Source of the DNA: Hungatella hathewayi
Lineage (GTDB): Bacteria > Bacillota > Clostridia > Lachnospirales > Lachnospiraceae
NCBI GenBank assembly: GCA_025149285.1
Contig: CP102274.1
Location: 1,937,501-2,001,500 of the forward strand
Direction of reading: 5' to 3'
Length of the DNA: 64,000 nt
The notes beneath the pieces are model-generated. The model made no database searches and was not told where the DNA came from. It saw only the letters and a list, made by a program, of their open reading frames with translations. Shown here piece after piece: positions 43,172-51,633 of the stretch. The translations under genes were made by a program, and so were the position numbers. How positions within the stretch are numbered: position 1 is the stretch's first letter; every line of letters starts with the position of its first letter.

Positions 43172-45088
43172 CTAAAGTGTGCTGATGAGCGGTTCTTCCA
43201 ACAGAAAGCCGGTGTATTTGGTGGATACTTCGGTGACGCGGTACACATCGAGACACTCCTGGAATTCCGTTTCCCGTTCGCAGATCATATGCTGGAACTG
43301 CCGCCAGCATTCCTGCGCTTCCAATTCCTCTCCCCCGGCCAGCTTCATCAGCGCTTTCCCTAATCGTAAACTATATTCTCGGTGGTAGTCAAGATATTTC
43401 CAAAATAAATTTTGTGCGTCGGTAAGACTGTCCGTGCCTTCCTGCCCGGGGAGGGGGGCGTGCTCTGCGAGGCGGATCAATTCTTTCATGGCGGCTGCCT
43501 CTCTTGGGTCCTTCCGATCCTCTTTTCCGTTAAAATAGTCGCAGCTGCACAGGGAGGACAGCTTTGTTAAATAAGAAAGAACCTGTTCCCAGCCAGGCCC
43601 GTAGGCGGCACGGAAGTACTCTTCCTTCAGCTCCCCGAATGTTACGTCGGCGTCAAAGAGCATGCGGCCCATGACGTAAGCCGGAAATGCGTTGGGGAGG
43701 CAGACCCGGAGCTCCTGGCAGCTGATATAGCCGTCCAGTCCCATCTGTTTCAGCTTCCGGATGTCCTGGCCGATGATTTCGGCTATATGGATGTAGCCGA
43801 AATCACCGTAATGCGCCCGGCCCAGCGGATAGTCGTATACAAAGCCTTCGCCGTGGAAACAGTTCTGCCATGATTTTAAGAATACCATGTTCTCATCAAG
43901 CCCCACAGGAAGTGTGATCCGGTTTCTTTCGTAGGCCGGAGCGGGCCCGTAGGTATCCTTAAGCTGGTAGGAATGCTCGAACGTACGGCTGATGGGGGCG
44001 AACATCAGGAGAAAACGGTCCGGATTGCGGAAAGCTTCCTTTACAGGCGGCCATAAGAGCTCCTGATAGAGCAGAAAGACGATTTTTGTGTCAAGGTGCA
44101 GTCCGGTCAGCTTCTCGTCGATCCGGTTTAAAATCCGTATGTACTGGTCTGTGGGCAGTTGGGTCCGGCAGGCCTCGCACTCGCAGATATTGTTAAATTC
44201 ATCCGCCAGCCATACGTGGACGCAGGAGATAGCCGGATGTTGTATACAGTATTCCACAACCCGGTCGGAAAATTTTTCGATCACGGTCTCGTTGGAATAG
44301 CAGAGATTGGTGTTCATGGGAACTCCGTGAAATAATTCGCGTTTTCCATTTATGCAGGCGGCGAGCGGAGCGGTCTCCGGCGGAAGCGGTTCGGAAGCCG
44401 CTTTCCAGTCGGCGCAGGGGAAGCCAAGCACGTCTCCGGTCCAGCCGTGGCCTGCCTGATGGAGAAGGAGGCCGCGCTCCTGAAGCGCTTCTTCGATTCG
44501 GGTGGTAAAGGCGGCGGCAGTCTCCCTTGTAAATTCCTCCGGCTTCAGAAGGGGATTCATCTCGTGGTGATACCAGCGGGCCATAAAGGTATAGGGCAGC
44601 TGGAACTGCAGAAAGAAGCTGTTGCAGCCCAGCTTCGGCAGCCAGTCGATGTAATCCAGAATATTTTCCAGAGAATTGGCTCCCTCGATGCAGACGCCCC
44701 GGTGACGCAGCGCCGCCTGTTTCTGACAGCTGGCGGAGAGCTGTTCTTTCTTATATAAAGAAGGAAAGGATTCGTGCTTCCTGCCGGGAGCGGGGAAACG
44801 GCAGCCGAGAAGCCATAAATACTGGTAAACGCCGAGAAGAACACTGCGGTCATTGCTTCCCGAGATGGTGCCTCCCATCGGGGTGACGTCGATGGAGTAT
44901 GCATCCTCACTGTTCTTCGGGTTTTTCAGCGATTCAAGCCGAAGCGTGACTTCGTCTGACCGGCAATTCTGGTTATTTGTTATAATTATTGAATCCGCAA
45001 CTATTTTCGCCAGGCACCGGGCCAGCTCCTGCGCCGCAAAAACGACAGGCGAACCGGAATGCGAGGAATATAAAATGTTGATCGTCAT
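43172..45088 (-). CDS. DUF4838-type glycoside-hydrolase-like protein
   Basis: A 638-residue protein. Residues ~5-110 form an alpha-glucuronidase-N-terminal-like domain (SPVVFAAQELARCLAKI, LLGVYQYLWLLGCRFPAPG). A large DUF4838 TIM-barrel-like domain follows (CVHVWLADEFNNICECEACR, FLLYQELLWPP, HYGDFGYIHIAEI). The family is predicted to act on glycans, but no activity is assured. There is no signal peptide, so its substrate would be imported. The start is ATG 45088, after AGGAGG; an ATG 21 bases earlier lacks a site. It is divergent from the ABC permeases, making a small glycan-use locus with the ROK gene. Confidence 0.88.
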   Translation of the reverse strand: MTINILYSSHSGSPVVFAAQELARCLAKIVADSIIITNNQNCRSDEVTLRLESLKNPKNSEDAYSIDVTPMGGTISGSNDRSVLLGVYQYLWLLGCRFPAPGRKHESFPSLYKKEQLSASCQKQAALRHRGVCIEGANSLENILDYIDWLPKLGCNSFFLQFQLPYTFMARWYHHEMNPLLKPEEFTRETAAAFTTRIEEALQERGLLLHQAGHGWTGDVLGFPCADWKAASEPLPPETAPLAACINGKRELFHGVPMNTNLCYSNETVIEKFSDRVVEYCIQHPAISCVHVWLADEFNNICECEACRTQLPTDQYIRILNRIDEKLTGLHLDTKIVFLLYQELLWPPVKEAFRNPDRFLLMFAPISRTFEHSYQLKDTYGPAPAYERNRITLPVGLDENMVFLKSWQNCFHGEGFVYDYPLGRAHYGDFGYIHIAEIIGQDIRKLKQMGLDGYISCQELRVCLPNAFPAYVMGRMLFDADVTFGELKEEYFRAAYGPGWEQVLSYLTKLSSLCSCDYFNGKEDRKDPREAAAMKELIRLAEHAPLPGQEGTDSLTDAQNLFWKYLDYHREYSLRLGKALMKLAGGEELEAQECWRQFQHMICERETEFQECLDVYRVTEVSTKYTGFLLEEPLISTL

Positions 45089-45238
45089 AAAAATCCTCCT
45101 GAAATGCAACTGATAATTAATTATATTTTATAAGTATTATAACAAAAAACAAGAATAAAAATATATGTATAAAATGCACAATAAAATAGTGGAAAAAGTG
45201 ATGTTATAAACAAAAATACATTATTTATCGATTATGTA

Positions 45239-45267
45239 TTGCATGAAATATAGAAAAGTGTTATATT
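45239..45267 (+). promoter_or_regulatory. promoter of second sugar ABC operon
   Basis: TTGCAT (45239-45244), exactly 17 bases, TATATT (45262-45267), about 70 bases before the permease start. The spacer and surroundings are AT-rich with TAATTA-type repeats that could hold the ROK operator. Confidence 0.65.
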
Positions 45268-45335
45268 GTAACCAGCAAAAGCAACGCCTAATTGATTATA
45301 AAAAATAATTAAAAGGAAGAAAGAGAGGGCTTTCC

Positions 45336-46283
45336 ATGAAAGGACAGTTTTCAGGTGCTTCGAAGGTCAGGTTAACGGACCGCAGAAAGAAGCAGAGAAG
45401 GCGCATAAACATGTGGTGCTGGATTTTTATGATTCCCACCATGATACTCTACATACTGTTTCAGGGGTATCCGATACTTTCCAGTATTTTCTATTCCACC
45501 CTGGACTGGTCGGGAATGACATCAAACGCCCTGTTCATCGGACTGGACAACTTTAAAGAACTGTTACAGGACAAATACTTCTTTAACGCGGTGGCAAACA
45601 GCTTTAAGTATATGATCATGGCCGTTCCGCTGCAGCTGGTGATTTCACTGGCGCTGGCCTACATCTTTAACAGCATCTTAAAGAAGGGCGCCACATTTTT
45701 CAGAACCGTGTTTTTCCTGCCTGTTATTACGACGGCTTCCATCGTGGGAATTATCATGATGTTTATCTTCGGCGGCACGGGTTCCATCAATCAGTTTCTG
45801 TCTCTCTTCGGAGTGAGGGGATTGAACTGGCTGGGCAATGCCAACACGGCGCTGATCGTGGTGGTGCTCATCGGTGTCTGGAAGGACTCAGGTACCTTTA
45901 TGATCTACTGGCTGGCGGCGCTGCAGAGCGTATCCCAGGATGTCTATGAGGCGGCGACCATCGACGGTGCCAACAAATGGCAGACCTTTCTCCACGTGGT
46001 CTTCCCTCTGATTATTCCCATCGGCGGCGTGATTACCGTGCTCTGTATCATCAGCTCCTTAAAGGTGTTCTACTTAATTCAGACCATGACCAATGGCGGA
46101 CCGTTTTATTCCACGGACGTGGCGGCTACCTTCGTATACCGGACGGCTTACGCAAGCAGCAGCGGAATGCCCAGACTGGGTTACGCCAGTGCCGCGGCCA
46201 TGACATTTGGAATCATCGTCGTGGTAATCGGAACTGTGGGCAATGTGGTAAAGACAGCGTTCCAGAAGAAGAACGCGATATAG
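45336..46283 (+). CDS. sugar ABC transporter permease (MalF type)
   Basis: A 315-residue inner-membrane permease. A basic N-terminus (RLTDRRKKQRRRIN) precedes about six helices, starting MWCWIFMIPTMILYILFQGYPI. The EAA loop is YEAATIDGANKWQTFLHVVFPLI, contacting the (unlinked) ATPase. It pairs with the permease beginning 9 bases downstream and the binding protein at 48837. It is divergent from the DUF4838 gene, which would use the imported sugar. Confidence 0.94.
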   Translation: MKGQFSGASKVRLTDRRKKQRRRINMWCWIFMIPTMILYILFQGYPILSSIFYSTLDWSGMTSNALFIGLDNFKELLQDKYFFNAVANSFKYMIMAVPLQLVISLALAYIFNSILKKGATFFRTVFFLPVITTASIVGIIMMFIFGGTGSINQFLSLFGVRGLNWLGNANTALIVVVLIGVWKDSGTFMIYWLAALQSVSQDVYEAATIDGANKWQTFLHVVFPLIIPIGGVITVLCIISSLKVFYLIQTMTNGGPFYSTDVAATFVYRTAYASSSGMPRLGYASAAAMTFGIIVVVIGTVGNVVKTAFQKKNAI

Positions 46284-46292
46284 GAGGAACAT

Positions 46293-47135
46293 ATGGAAAG
46301 AACATCGATTTTAAGTAAGGTGGGGAAGACCGCCCTTTACGCGGTCCTGGCTGTGGCTTCCTTTCTGTGGATTTACCCGTTTCTCTGGATGATTTCGGCC
46401 TCCTTCAAGACGCAGAATGAATTTTTTGCAAGCGGACTGAACCTGATTCCCCAGTCCTTAAACCTGGATAATTTTATCCGTGCATGGAACAATGCGAATT
46501 TCGGTATTTACTTTAAAAATTCCATCATCGTGACGGTATCGGTTGTGGTGATTGTGCTCTTGAGCACCTCCCTGGCCGGATACGTCATGGGCCGCTATTC
46601 CTTTGTGGGGAAAGGCCTGATTATGAAAATATTTATGGCCAGCATCACGATTCCTCTGGTGTTTACCGTGATCCCGATCTACGAGCTGTTAAAAAATATG
46701 GGCCTGTCCCAGAGCCTGGTGGGTCTGATCCTGGCGGAGTCAGGCGGCGGCCATGTGATCTTCCTGATGCTGTTTTCCAGCTTCTATGCCTCGATTCCCA
46801 ATGAGATGGAAGAGGCGGCCACCATTGACGGTGCAAATTTCGTCCAGACCTATGGAAGCGTCATGTTTCCACTGGCCAAACCCATCATGGTAACCGTGGT
46901 GATCATGCAGTTTATCTGGACGTGGAATTCCTTTTTACTGCCTCTTATCATTACGCTTAACAACCCGTCCCTGCGGACGCTGGCGGTGGGGCTTTATGCC
47001 TTACGGGGTGAAAATGTGGTTGACTGGACCGGAATAGCCGCCGGAGCCAGTATTGCAATCGTGCCGGTGATCTGTGTGTTCATTGCACTGCAGAGGTATT
47101 TTGTAGACGGAATTGCCGGAGCGGTAAAGAGCTGA
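46293..47135 (+). CDS. carbohydrate ABC transporter permease (MalG type)
   Basis: A 280-residue inner-membrane permease with six helices (LYAVLAVASFLWIYPFLWMI first). Its EAA loop is EEAATIDGANFVQTYGSVMFPLAKP, and the conserved TWNSFLLPLIIT follows. TAGGAGGAA lies before the ATG. It should form the transporter core with the previous permease. An IS110-type element now separates it from the binding-protein gene. Confidence 0.94.
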   Translation: MERTSILSKVGKTALYAVLAVASFLWIYPFLWMISASFKTQNEFFASGLNLIPQSLNLDNFIRAWNNANFGIYFKNSIIVTVSVVVIVLLSTSLAGYVMGRYSFVGKGLIMKIFMASITIPLVFTVIPIYELLKNMGLSQSLVGLILAESGGGHVIFLMLFSSFYASIPNEMEEAATIDGANFVQTYGSVMFPLAKPIMVTVVIMQFIWTWNSFLLPLIITLNNPSLRTLAVGLYALRGENVVDWTGIAAGASIAIVPVICVFIALQRYFVDGIAGAVKS

Positions 47136-47332
47136 GTCTCAAAACAGAGTTCAGAAAATGGAAGCAAAGTAATTCAAAGAAAGAAACTCAAATTATTAAA
47201 GAAACTCAAATAAAGCCTGCAAATAAAAAGTCAATAGGAAAATGAAAAATTTTCAAAATTTATTGTTGATTGAATTTCAGGTACAACAAATAGACCACCG
47301 TTATCCGCTGGTCTGAAAGGATGTGGTATCCC

Positions 47333-48544
47333 TTATTCTGGAAGAGACATAAGATATTCTTTTACTCTTCCGTAATAGATTCGCAGAAACTTATTGGCGC
47401 CTGCGGTCATGTAGACATAGTAAGGCTTTCCCTGGGCACGTTTCTTATCAATAAACGCATATACAGGGTCATCCTGCGGTTTTGTTTTGATGAGACAGTC
47501 CATGACCTGGAATAAGGTTTTTCTAAGGGAAGATGAGCCACGTTTGGAAGTTGGAACACTTTTTTGTTCATAGGTTCCTGATTCATTGACATCTGGGTCT
47601 ACACCAGCAAATGCAGTGATAGCCCCTTTATGGGAGAAACGTGTGACATCTCCGATTTCAGCCATAAGCTGGGGGCCAAGAGACGGACCGACACCTTTCA
47701 TTCCCATAACGACGGGATATTCAGGCAGCTTGGCGGCTGTTTCATTCATTAGGGTGCGGAGTTCTTCCACGGTCTTGGAAGCAGTGTTTAATTGTTCTAT
47801 GGCCTGCTTCACGATCAGCTTGGTTAAATCATCTTTTGGAAGTACAGGAACAAGCTCCCTGGCAGCTCCATAGATTTCTTCAGCTTTATCTCTGCTGAAG
47901 TTGTACTTCTTACGTTTGCACCATTTCTGATAATGGTCAACAAATGCGTTTAATGACATTTTACGAATACAGTCCACATGCCAGTATGCAGCGGCAAAAT
48001 CAACCCACTTCTGGCTGCCGTCCTCACGGGCGGGGCTGTCAAAGTAAGTATTAACCCCCGGGTAAGTCTGATCAAGGATACCGATGAGGTTATTCTTCAT
48101 AGCTGTTTTGTGTTTCATATAGAACCCAAACTGACGGTTCATAGTCTTTAATTGATTGCGTATTTCGTCCATAAGACTATATTGTTTCAATTCCGTCCAA
48201 CTGTCAAGAGTGTAACGGGCTATTTTTACAGCATCAGCTTTATCCGATTTCACTTTACGGAGAGAATTGTCTCCGAAATCCTTAATGAGTTTAGGATTTA
48301 TGGCAGTCACAAAAAGACCTGCCAGAGAGAGTTCACGGGCCAGAGGCTCGTAATAGTGGCCGGTGTGCTCCATAACGATGCGGGATTCCCCTTCGATGGA
48401 TTTGATCTGTTGAATCAGAGATTGGATGTTACCAGATGTATGCTTGATTTCAAAGGGCGAGGAAACAATTTCCCCATAAGGGCGAAGAATAGCGGCCATG
48501 CTTTTGCCTTTGGATACATCAATACCAACTGCGTTCCTGTTCAT
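47333..48544 (-). CDS. IS110-family transposase
   Basis: A 403-residue DEDD transposase. The N-terminal RuvC-like domain begins NAVGIDVSKGK (catalytic Asp9) with the Glu in IVMEHTGHYYEPLA and KSDKADAVKIARY carrying further acidic residues. The C-terminal domain has GMKGVGPSLGPQLMAEIGDV and FAGVDPDVNESG plus a conserved serine-bearing segment (SKRGSSSLRKTLFQ). Full length, so probably active. IS110 enzymes insert without target duplication, guided in studied members by an element-encoded bridge RNA. Confidence 0.96.
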   Translation of the reverse strand: MNRNAVGIDVSKGKSMAAILRPYGEIVSSPFEIKHTSGNIQSLIQQIKSIEGESRIVMEHTGHYYEPLARELSLAGLFVTAINPKLIKDFGDNSLRKVKSDKADAVKIARYTLDSWTELKQYSLMDEIRNQLKTMNRQFGFYMKHKTAMKNNLIGILDQTYPGVNTYFDSPAREDGSQKWVDFAAAYWHVDCIRKMSLNAFVDHYQKWCKRKKYNFSRDKAEEIYGAARELVPVLPKDDLTKLIVKQAIEQLNTASKTVEELRTLMNETAAKLPEYPVVMGMKGVGPSLGPQLMAEIGDVTRFSHKGAITAFAGVDPDVNESGTYEQKSVPTSKRGSSSLRKTLFQVMDCLIKTKPQDDPVYAFIDKKRAQGKPYYVYMTAGANKFLRIYYGRVKEYLMSLPE

Positions 48545-48761
48545 AAAATTGTCACTCCTTAAGATTATTGCAATGGATAAGTACCAGTTTTACTCATTGC
48601 CTATTCCATCTACTGTGGTGTGACACGAACGTACCGAAGGCAGTTCAACCTGCATAAAACGAACGCTGCGAATGAGGAGCTGGTTATCAGTCTTAATTAC
48701 GGACGCGAGGTCCAAGGAGGAAACCGATATACCGATTGCTCCATCATTATAACAGCTTAAG
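48545..48761 (-). ncRNA. candidate IS110 bridge RNA / left-end region
   Basis: About 220 bases with no reading frame directly upstream of the transposase, the place where IS110-group elements encode the bridge RNA that pairs with target and donor DNA. A perfect TATAAT on the minus strand (48746-48751) could be its -10. Small hairpins such as GGAC-CTCGC-GTCC and GCAG-GTTGAA-CTGC are present. The RNA's exact ends and loops are not determined. Confidence 0.5.
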
Positions 48762-48836
48762 CAACAAGATGGATAATTCCTTACTGGCTGTAAGGGATAT
48801 TAACCATAAATACATTGTAGTAGGAGGATATATTTT

Positions 48837-50351
48837 ATGAGAAAAGTAAAGAGAGCCCTTGCGGCAGCGCTGGCCGTGCTTATGGCCGGTTCCTTAAGCG
48901 CCTGCGGAGTCAATGTGCAGACGAAGGATGACGCGAATACGACGGCAGCCGTGACAGAGGCAAAGGAAGAGACCGGCGCGGTGGATACGCCGGCCGATGA
49001 GAAGGTGACGCTTAAGATCATTGACTGGAGCGACAGCACAAAGGAACGCAGGGAAGCTTTCCACAAGAAATTTATGGAGGAGAATCCCAATGTCACGATT
49101 GAATATACGGTTCTGACTGCGGATCAATTTAAGGAAACGGTTATTTCCGCCATCAAGGCGGGGAATGCACCGGATTTATTCCCGCTTCCTTCCGGCATGA
49201 AGCTGAGTGCGGCGCTGAAGGAAAACTGGTTTATGCCGATGAACGATTACGTATCCGATGATTTCCTGAATTCTTTTGCGGATGGCGCGCTGAATGAAGG
49301 AATTACGACGATTGACGGAAAGACGTATGTACTTCCGGAATCGGCCAATATCATCAATACCCTTGTATTTTACAATAAGAATGTGCTGAAGGAGGCGGGA
49401 ATCGATGAGAGCCAGCTTCCGAAGACCCGCAGCGAGTTCCTGGAGGTCTGCAAGAAGGTGAGCGATGCCGGAAACGGTAAGTTCTTTGGAATCATCGACA
49501 GCGGTGCGCAGGCCAACCGTCTGGAACTGGCTCTTCGTTCTCTGGCCAGCTTAGATGGCGGCAAGTGCAGCGATATCTCCCAGATGATTCTGGTGGATGG
49601 ACAGAATACGCTGAATTCCGAAGCGATGCAGAGCGCCTATGAATTCTATGATACGCTGGTAAAAGAAGGCTGCTTCCATCCGGACACTGTTTCCATCAAG
49701 GCTCCGGAAGCACGTGCGCTGTTTGCACAGAATCAGGCGGCATTTATCATTCAGGGTGCATGGTGTATCTCTACATGGCGCAAGGATAACCCGGATCTGG
49801 ATTTCGGCGTGATGGCGCTTCCGGCACCGGATGATGGTATGAAGGGAAAACTTCCTTATATTGGAGCGCAGCCGTGGATGGGAATTTCCGCCAACTGCAA
49901 GCATCCGGATGTGGCGGCCAGGTATTTAACCGAACTCTATTCTGAGGATTATCAGGCGGGTCTCGTGGAAGACGGCGGATTCGTATCGGTTATCGATGCG
50001 GCCAACAAGGCTCATATGACGGATGACGTCATGCTTCAGTATTACAATCTGAACAATGAGGTAGCGGCGCTGGCGCCAGATCCCATCGTGGGAAATCCGG
50101 CTGCAGCCGATGTTTACGCAGAGGTATCCGCAATCACTCCGGGACTCGGGGAAATCGCACAGGGGATTCTGGCACAGAATATCGATTATAAGACAGAGTT
50201 AAAGACACTCTCCGACAAGACTCAGGAAGAGTGGATGAGAGCCATCGATGCCGCAAAGGCGAAGGGCGCCGATGTGTCTGCCGACGATTTTGAATTTAAG
50301 AACTGGAATCCGATGGAGAATTACACGGCGGATCTCTATGAAAGCAGATAG
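48837..50351 (+). CDS. extracellular sugar-binding lipoprotein of ABC transporter
   Basis: A 504-residue solute-binding lipoprotein. The signal peptide MRKVKRALAAALAVLMAGSL ends in lipobox SAC with Cys23. Next comes an acidic Thr/Glu linker and a type I sugar-binding fold (VTLKIIDWSDSTKERREAF, GNAPDLFPLPSGMKL, FIIQGAWCISTWRKDNPDLDF). It was presumably the third gene of the transporter operon before the IS110 insertion and still has AGGAGG and ~70 bases of its own leader beyond the inferred IS end. Its expression may now depend on a fresh promoter. Confidence 0.94.
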   Translation: MRKVKRALAAALAVLMAGSLSACGVNVQTKDDANTTAAVTEAKEETGAVDTPADEKVTLKIIDWSDSTKERREAFHKKFMEENPNVTIEYTVLTADQFKETVISAIKAGNAPDLFPLPSGMKLSAALKENWFMPMNDYVSDDFLNSFADGALNEGITTIDGKTYVLPESANIINTLVFYNKNVLKEAGIDESQLPKTRSEFLEVCKKVSDAGNGKFFGIIDSGAQANRLELALRSLASLDGGKCSDISQMILVDGQNTLNSEAMQSAYEFYDTLVKEGCFHPDTVSIKAPEARALFAQNQAAFIIQGAWCISTWRKDNPDLDFGVMALPAPDDGMKGKLPYIGAQPWMGISANCKHPDVAARYLTELYSEDYQAGLVEDGGFVSVIDAANKAHMTDDVMLQYYNLNNEVAALAPDPIVGNPAAADVYAEVSAITPGLGEIAQGILAQNIDYKTELKTLSDKTQEEWMRAIDAAKAKGADVSADDFEFKNWNPMENYTADLYESR

Positions 50352-50449
50352 AAGACTGCCTGTTATGAAACAAGAATAATTTTTTTGCATTGCTGCATAC
50401 TGTTAAAAAACGTTCCGGTTGGATATGAGCCGGAGGAAACGGAGACGGT

Positions 50450-51448
50450 ATGCAGCATTTTTATGAAGTCTATTATGAGCCGGATATAGTAAATTACCAG
50501 TTGGGGAGGGAGCTGAGGGAGCAGTTTAAAAATCTGCCTTGGATTCCCATAGAAAGTCATAACCGGATTCCCGAGATGCAGGAAAAACCGAATAAGGAAT
50601 TCGGCCGGATGAAACGGAACCTGATTATTGGGACCAGAAAGACCCATAAGTATGTGGAGAATCACAAGGTGTCCGATTATCTGGTTCCCTACACTTCCTC
50701 CGGCTGCAGCGCCATGTGTCTGTACTGCTATCTGGTCTGCAATTACAATAAGTGCTCGTATCTGCGGCTTTTTGTAAACAGGGAGCAGATGATGGACCGG
50801 CTGATAAAAGTGTCAATGAACGGTGAGACCGGGAAGACCTTTGAGATCGGCAGCAACAGCGACCTGGTTCTGGAAAATACCATTACAGGCAATCTGGAGT
50901 GGACGATCACCCAGTTTGCCCAACGGGGGCGGGGCCATATTACATTTCCAACGAAGTTTCATATGGTGGAGCCGCTGCTTGACTTAGATCACCGGGGAAA
51001 AGCGATTTTCCGCATGAGTGTGAATCCTCAGTCGATGATCAGCAGAATCGAGCTGGGAACCTCGTCCCTGATGAAGCGGATCGATGCGGTCAACCGGATG
51101 TGTGACGCCGGATATCCCTGCGGTCTGCTGATTGCCCCTGTCATCATAATGGAAGGCTGGAAAGAGGAGTACCGGACGCTGCTTCAGACGCTGAGAGATC
51201 ATCTTTCACCGAAGATGAAGCGGGAGATGTTTCTGGAAGTAATCCTGATGACATACAGCTTTGTGCACCGGGCCATCAATGGAGAGGCATTTCCGGCAGC
51301 GCCGGAGCTCTACGATAAGGAACTTATGACGGGCCGCGGCCGGGGAAAGTACTGTTACCGTCCGGAAGTGAGGGCAGATGCGGAGCAATATCTGCGGGAG
51401 GAGATAAAAAAGGCGCTGGGGGATGTGGAGATTTTATATATTGCGTAG
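50450..51448 (+). CDS. spore photoproduct lyase family radical SAM protein
   Basis: A 332-residue radical SAM protein of the SplB family. The [4Fe-4S]/SAM motif is C86-x3-C90-x2-C93 in CSAMCLYCYL. FEIGSNSDLVLENTITGNLEW aligns with the region that in B. subtilis SplB holds catalytic Cys141 (EAACTSD); here that position is Ser135. The overall SPL fold signature (LDLDHRGKAIFRMSVNPQSM) is kept. The protein may repair spore-DNA thymine lesions by a variant mechanism, use another cysteine, or act on another substrate. It supports a sporulating host. It is monocistronic, ending at a good terminator. Confidence 0.85.
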   Translation: MQHFYEVYYEPDIVNYQLGRELREQFKNLPWIPIESHNRIPEMQEKPNKEFGRMKRNLIIGTRKTHKYVENHKVSDYLVPYTSSGCSAMCLYCYLVCNYNKCSYLRLFVNREQMMDRLIKVSMNGETGKTFEIGSNSDLVLENTITGNLEWTITQFAQRGRGHITFPTKFHMVEPLLDLDHRGKAIFRMSVNPQSMISRIELGTSSLMKRIDAVNRMCDAGYPCGLLIAPVIIMEGWKEEYRTLLQTLRDHLSPKMKREMFLEVILMTYSFVHRAINGEAFPAAPELYDKELMTGRGRGKYCYRPEVRADAEQYLREEIKKALGDVEILYIA

Positions 51449-51472
51449 CGGTGGGGTGTGAAATATAAAATG

Positions 51473-51501
51473 GCGGAGGCACGTTTGCTTCCGCTTTTTT
51501 T
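51473..51501 (+). terminator. Rho-independent terminator
   Basis: GCGGAGGC (51473-51480) pairs with GCTTCCGC (51487-51494, one G-U) and is followed by seven T. It ends the radical SAM gene. Confidence 0.85.
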
Positions 51502-51633
51502 CCGCCTTCTGTAAATTGCATAACGGGATTGATGACATGGTTTGGCTGTGTTATACTACATGGGATAAACGAAAGAATATTCCGGCCGGTATATCGGAAG
51601 ACAGAAGGAAGTCCTGGAAGGAAGTGTGGATCA

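Larger units (their letters stand above)
47284..48767 (-). mobile_element. IS110-type insertion sequence in ABC transporter operon
   Basis: The transposase gene plus flanking non-coding ends. Candidate boundaries are set by a shared 6-mer CAACAA at 47284-47289 and 48762-48767, which would give an element of about 1.48 kb with a ~45-base right end and a ~220-base left end, normal for IS110. The boundaries are inferred; only the transposase identification is firm. It sits between the second permease and the binding protein of one transporter, on the opposite strand. Confidence 0.7.

Noticed and set aside
48152-48562. 136-codon plus-strand frame opposite the IS110 transposase start
   Set aside because: Lies entirely over the conserved RuvC-like part of the transposase and has no start signals.
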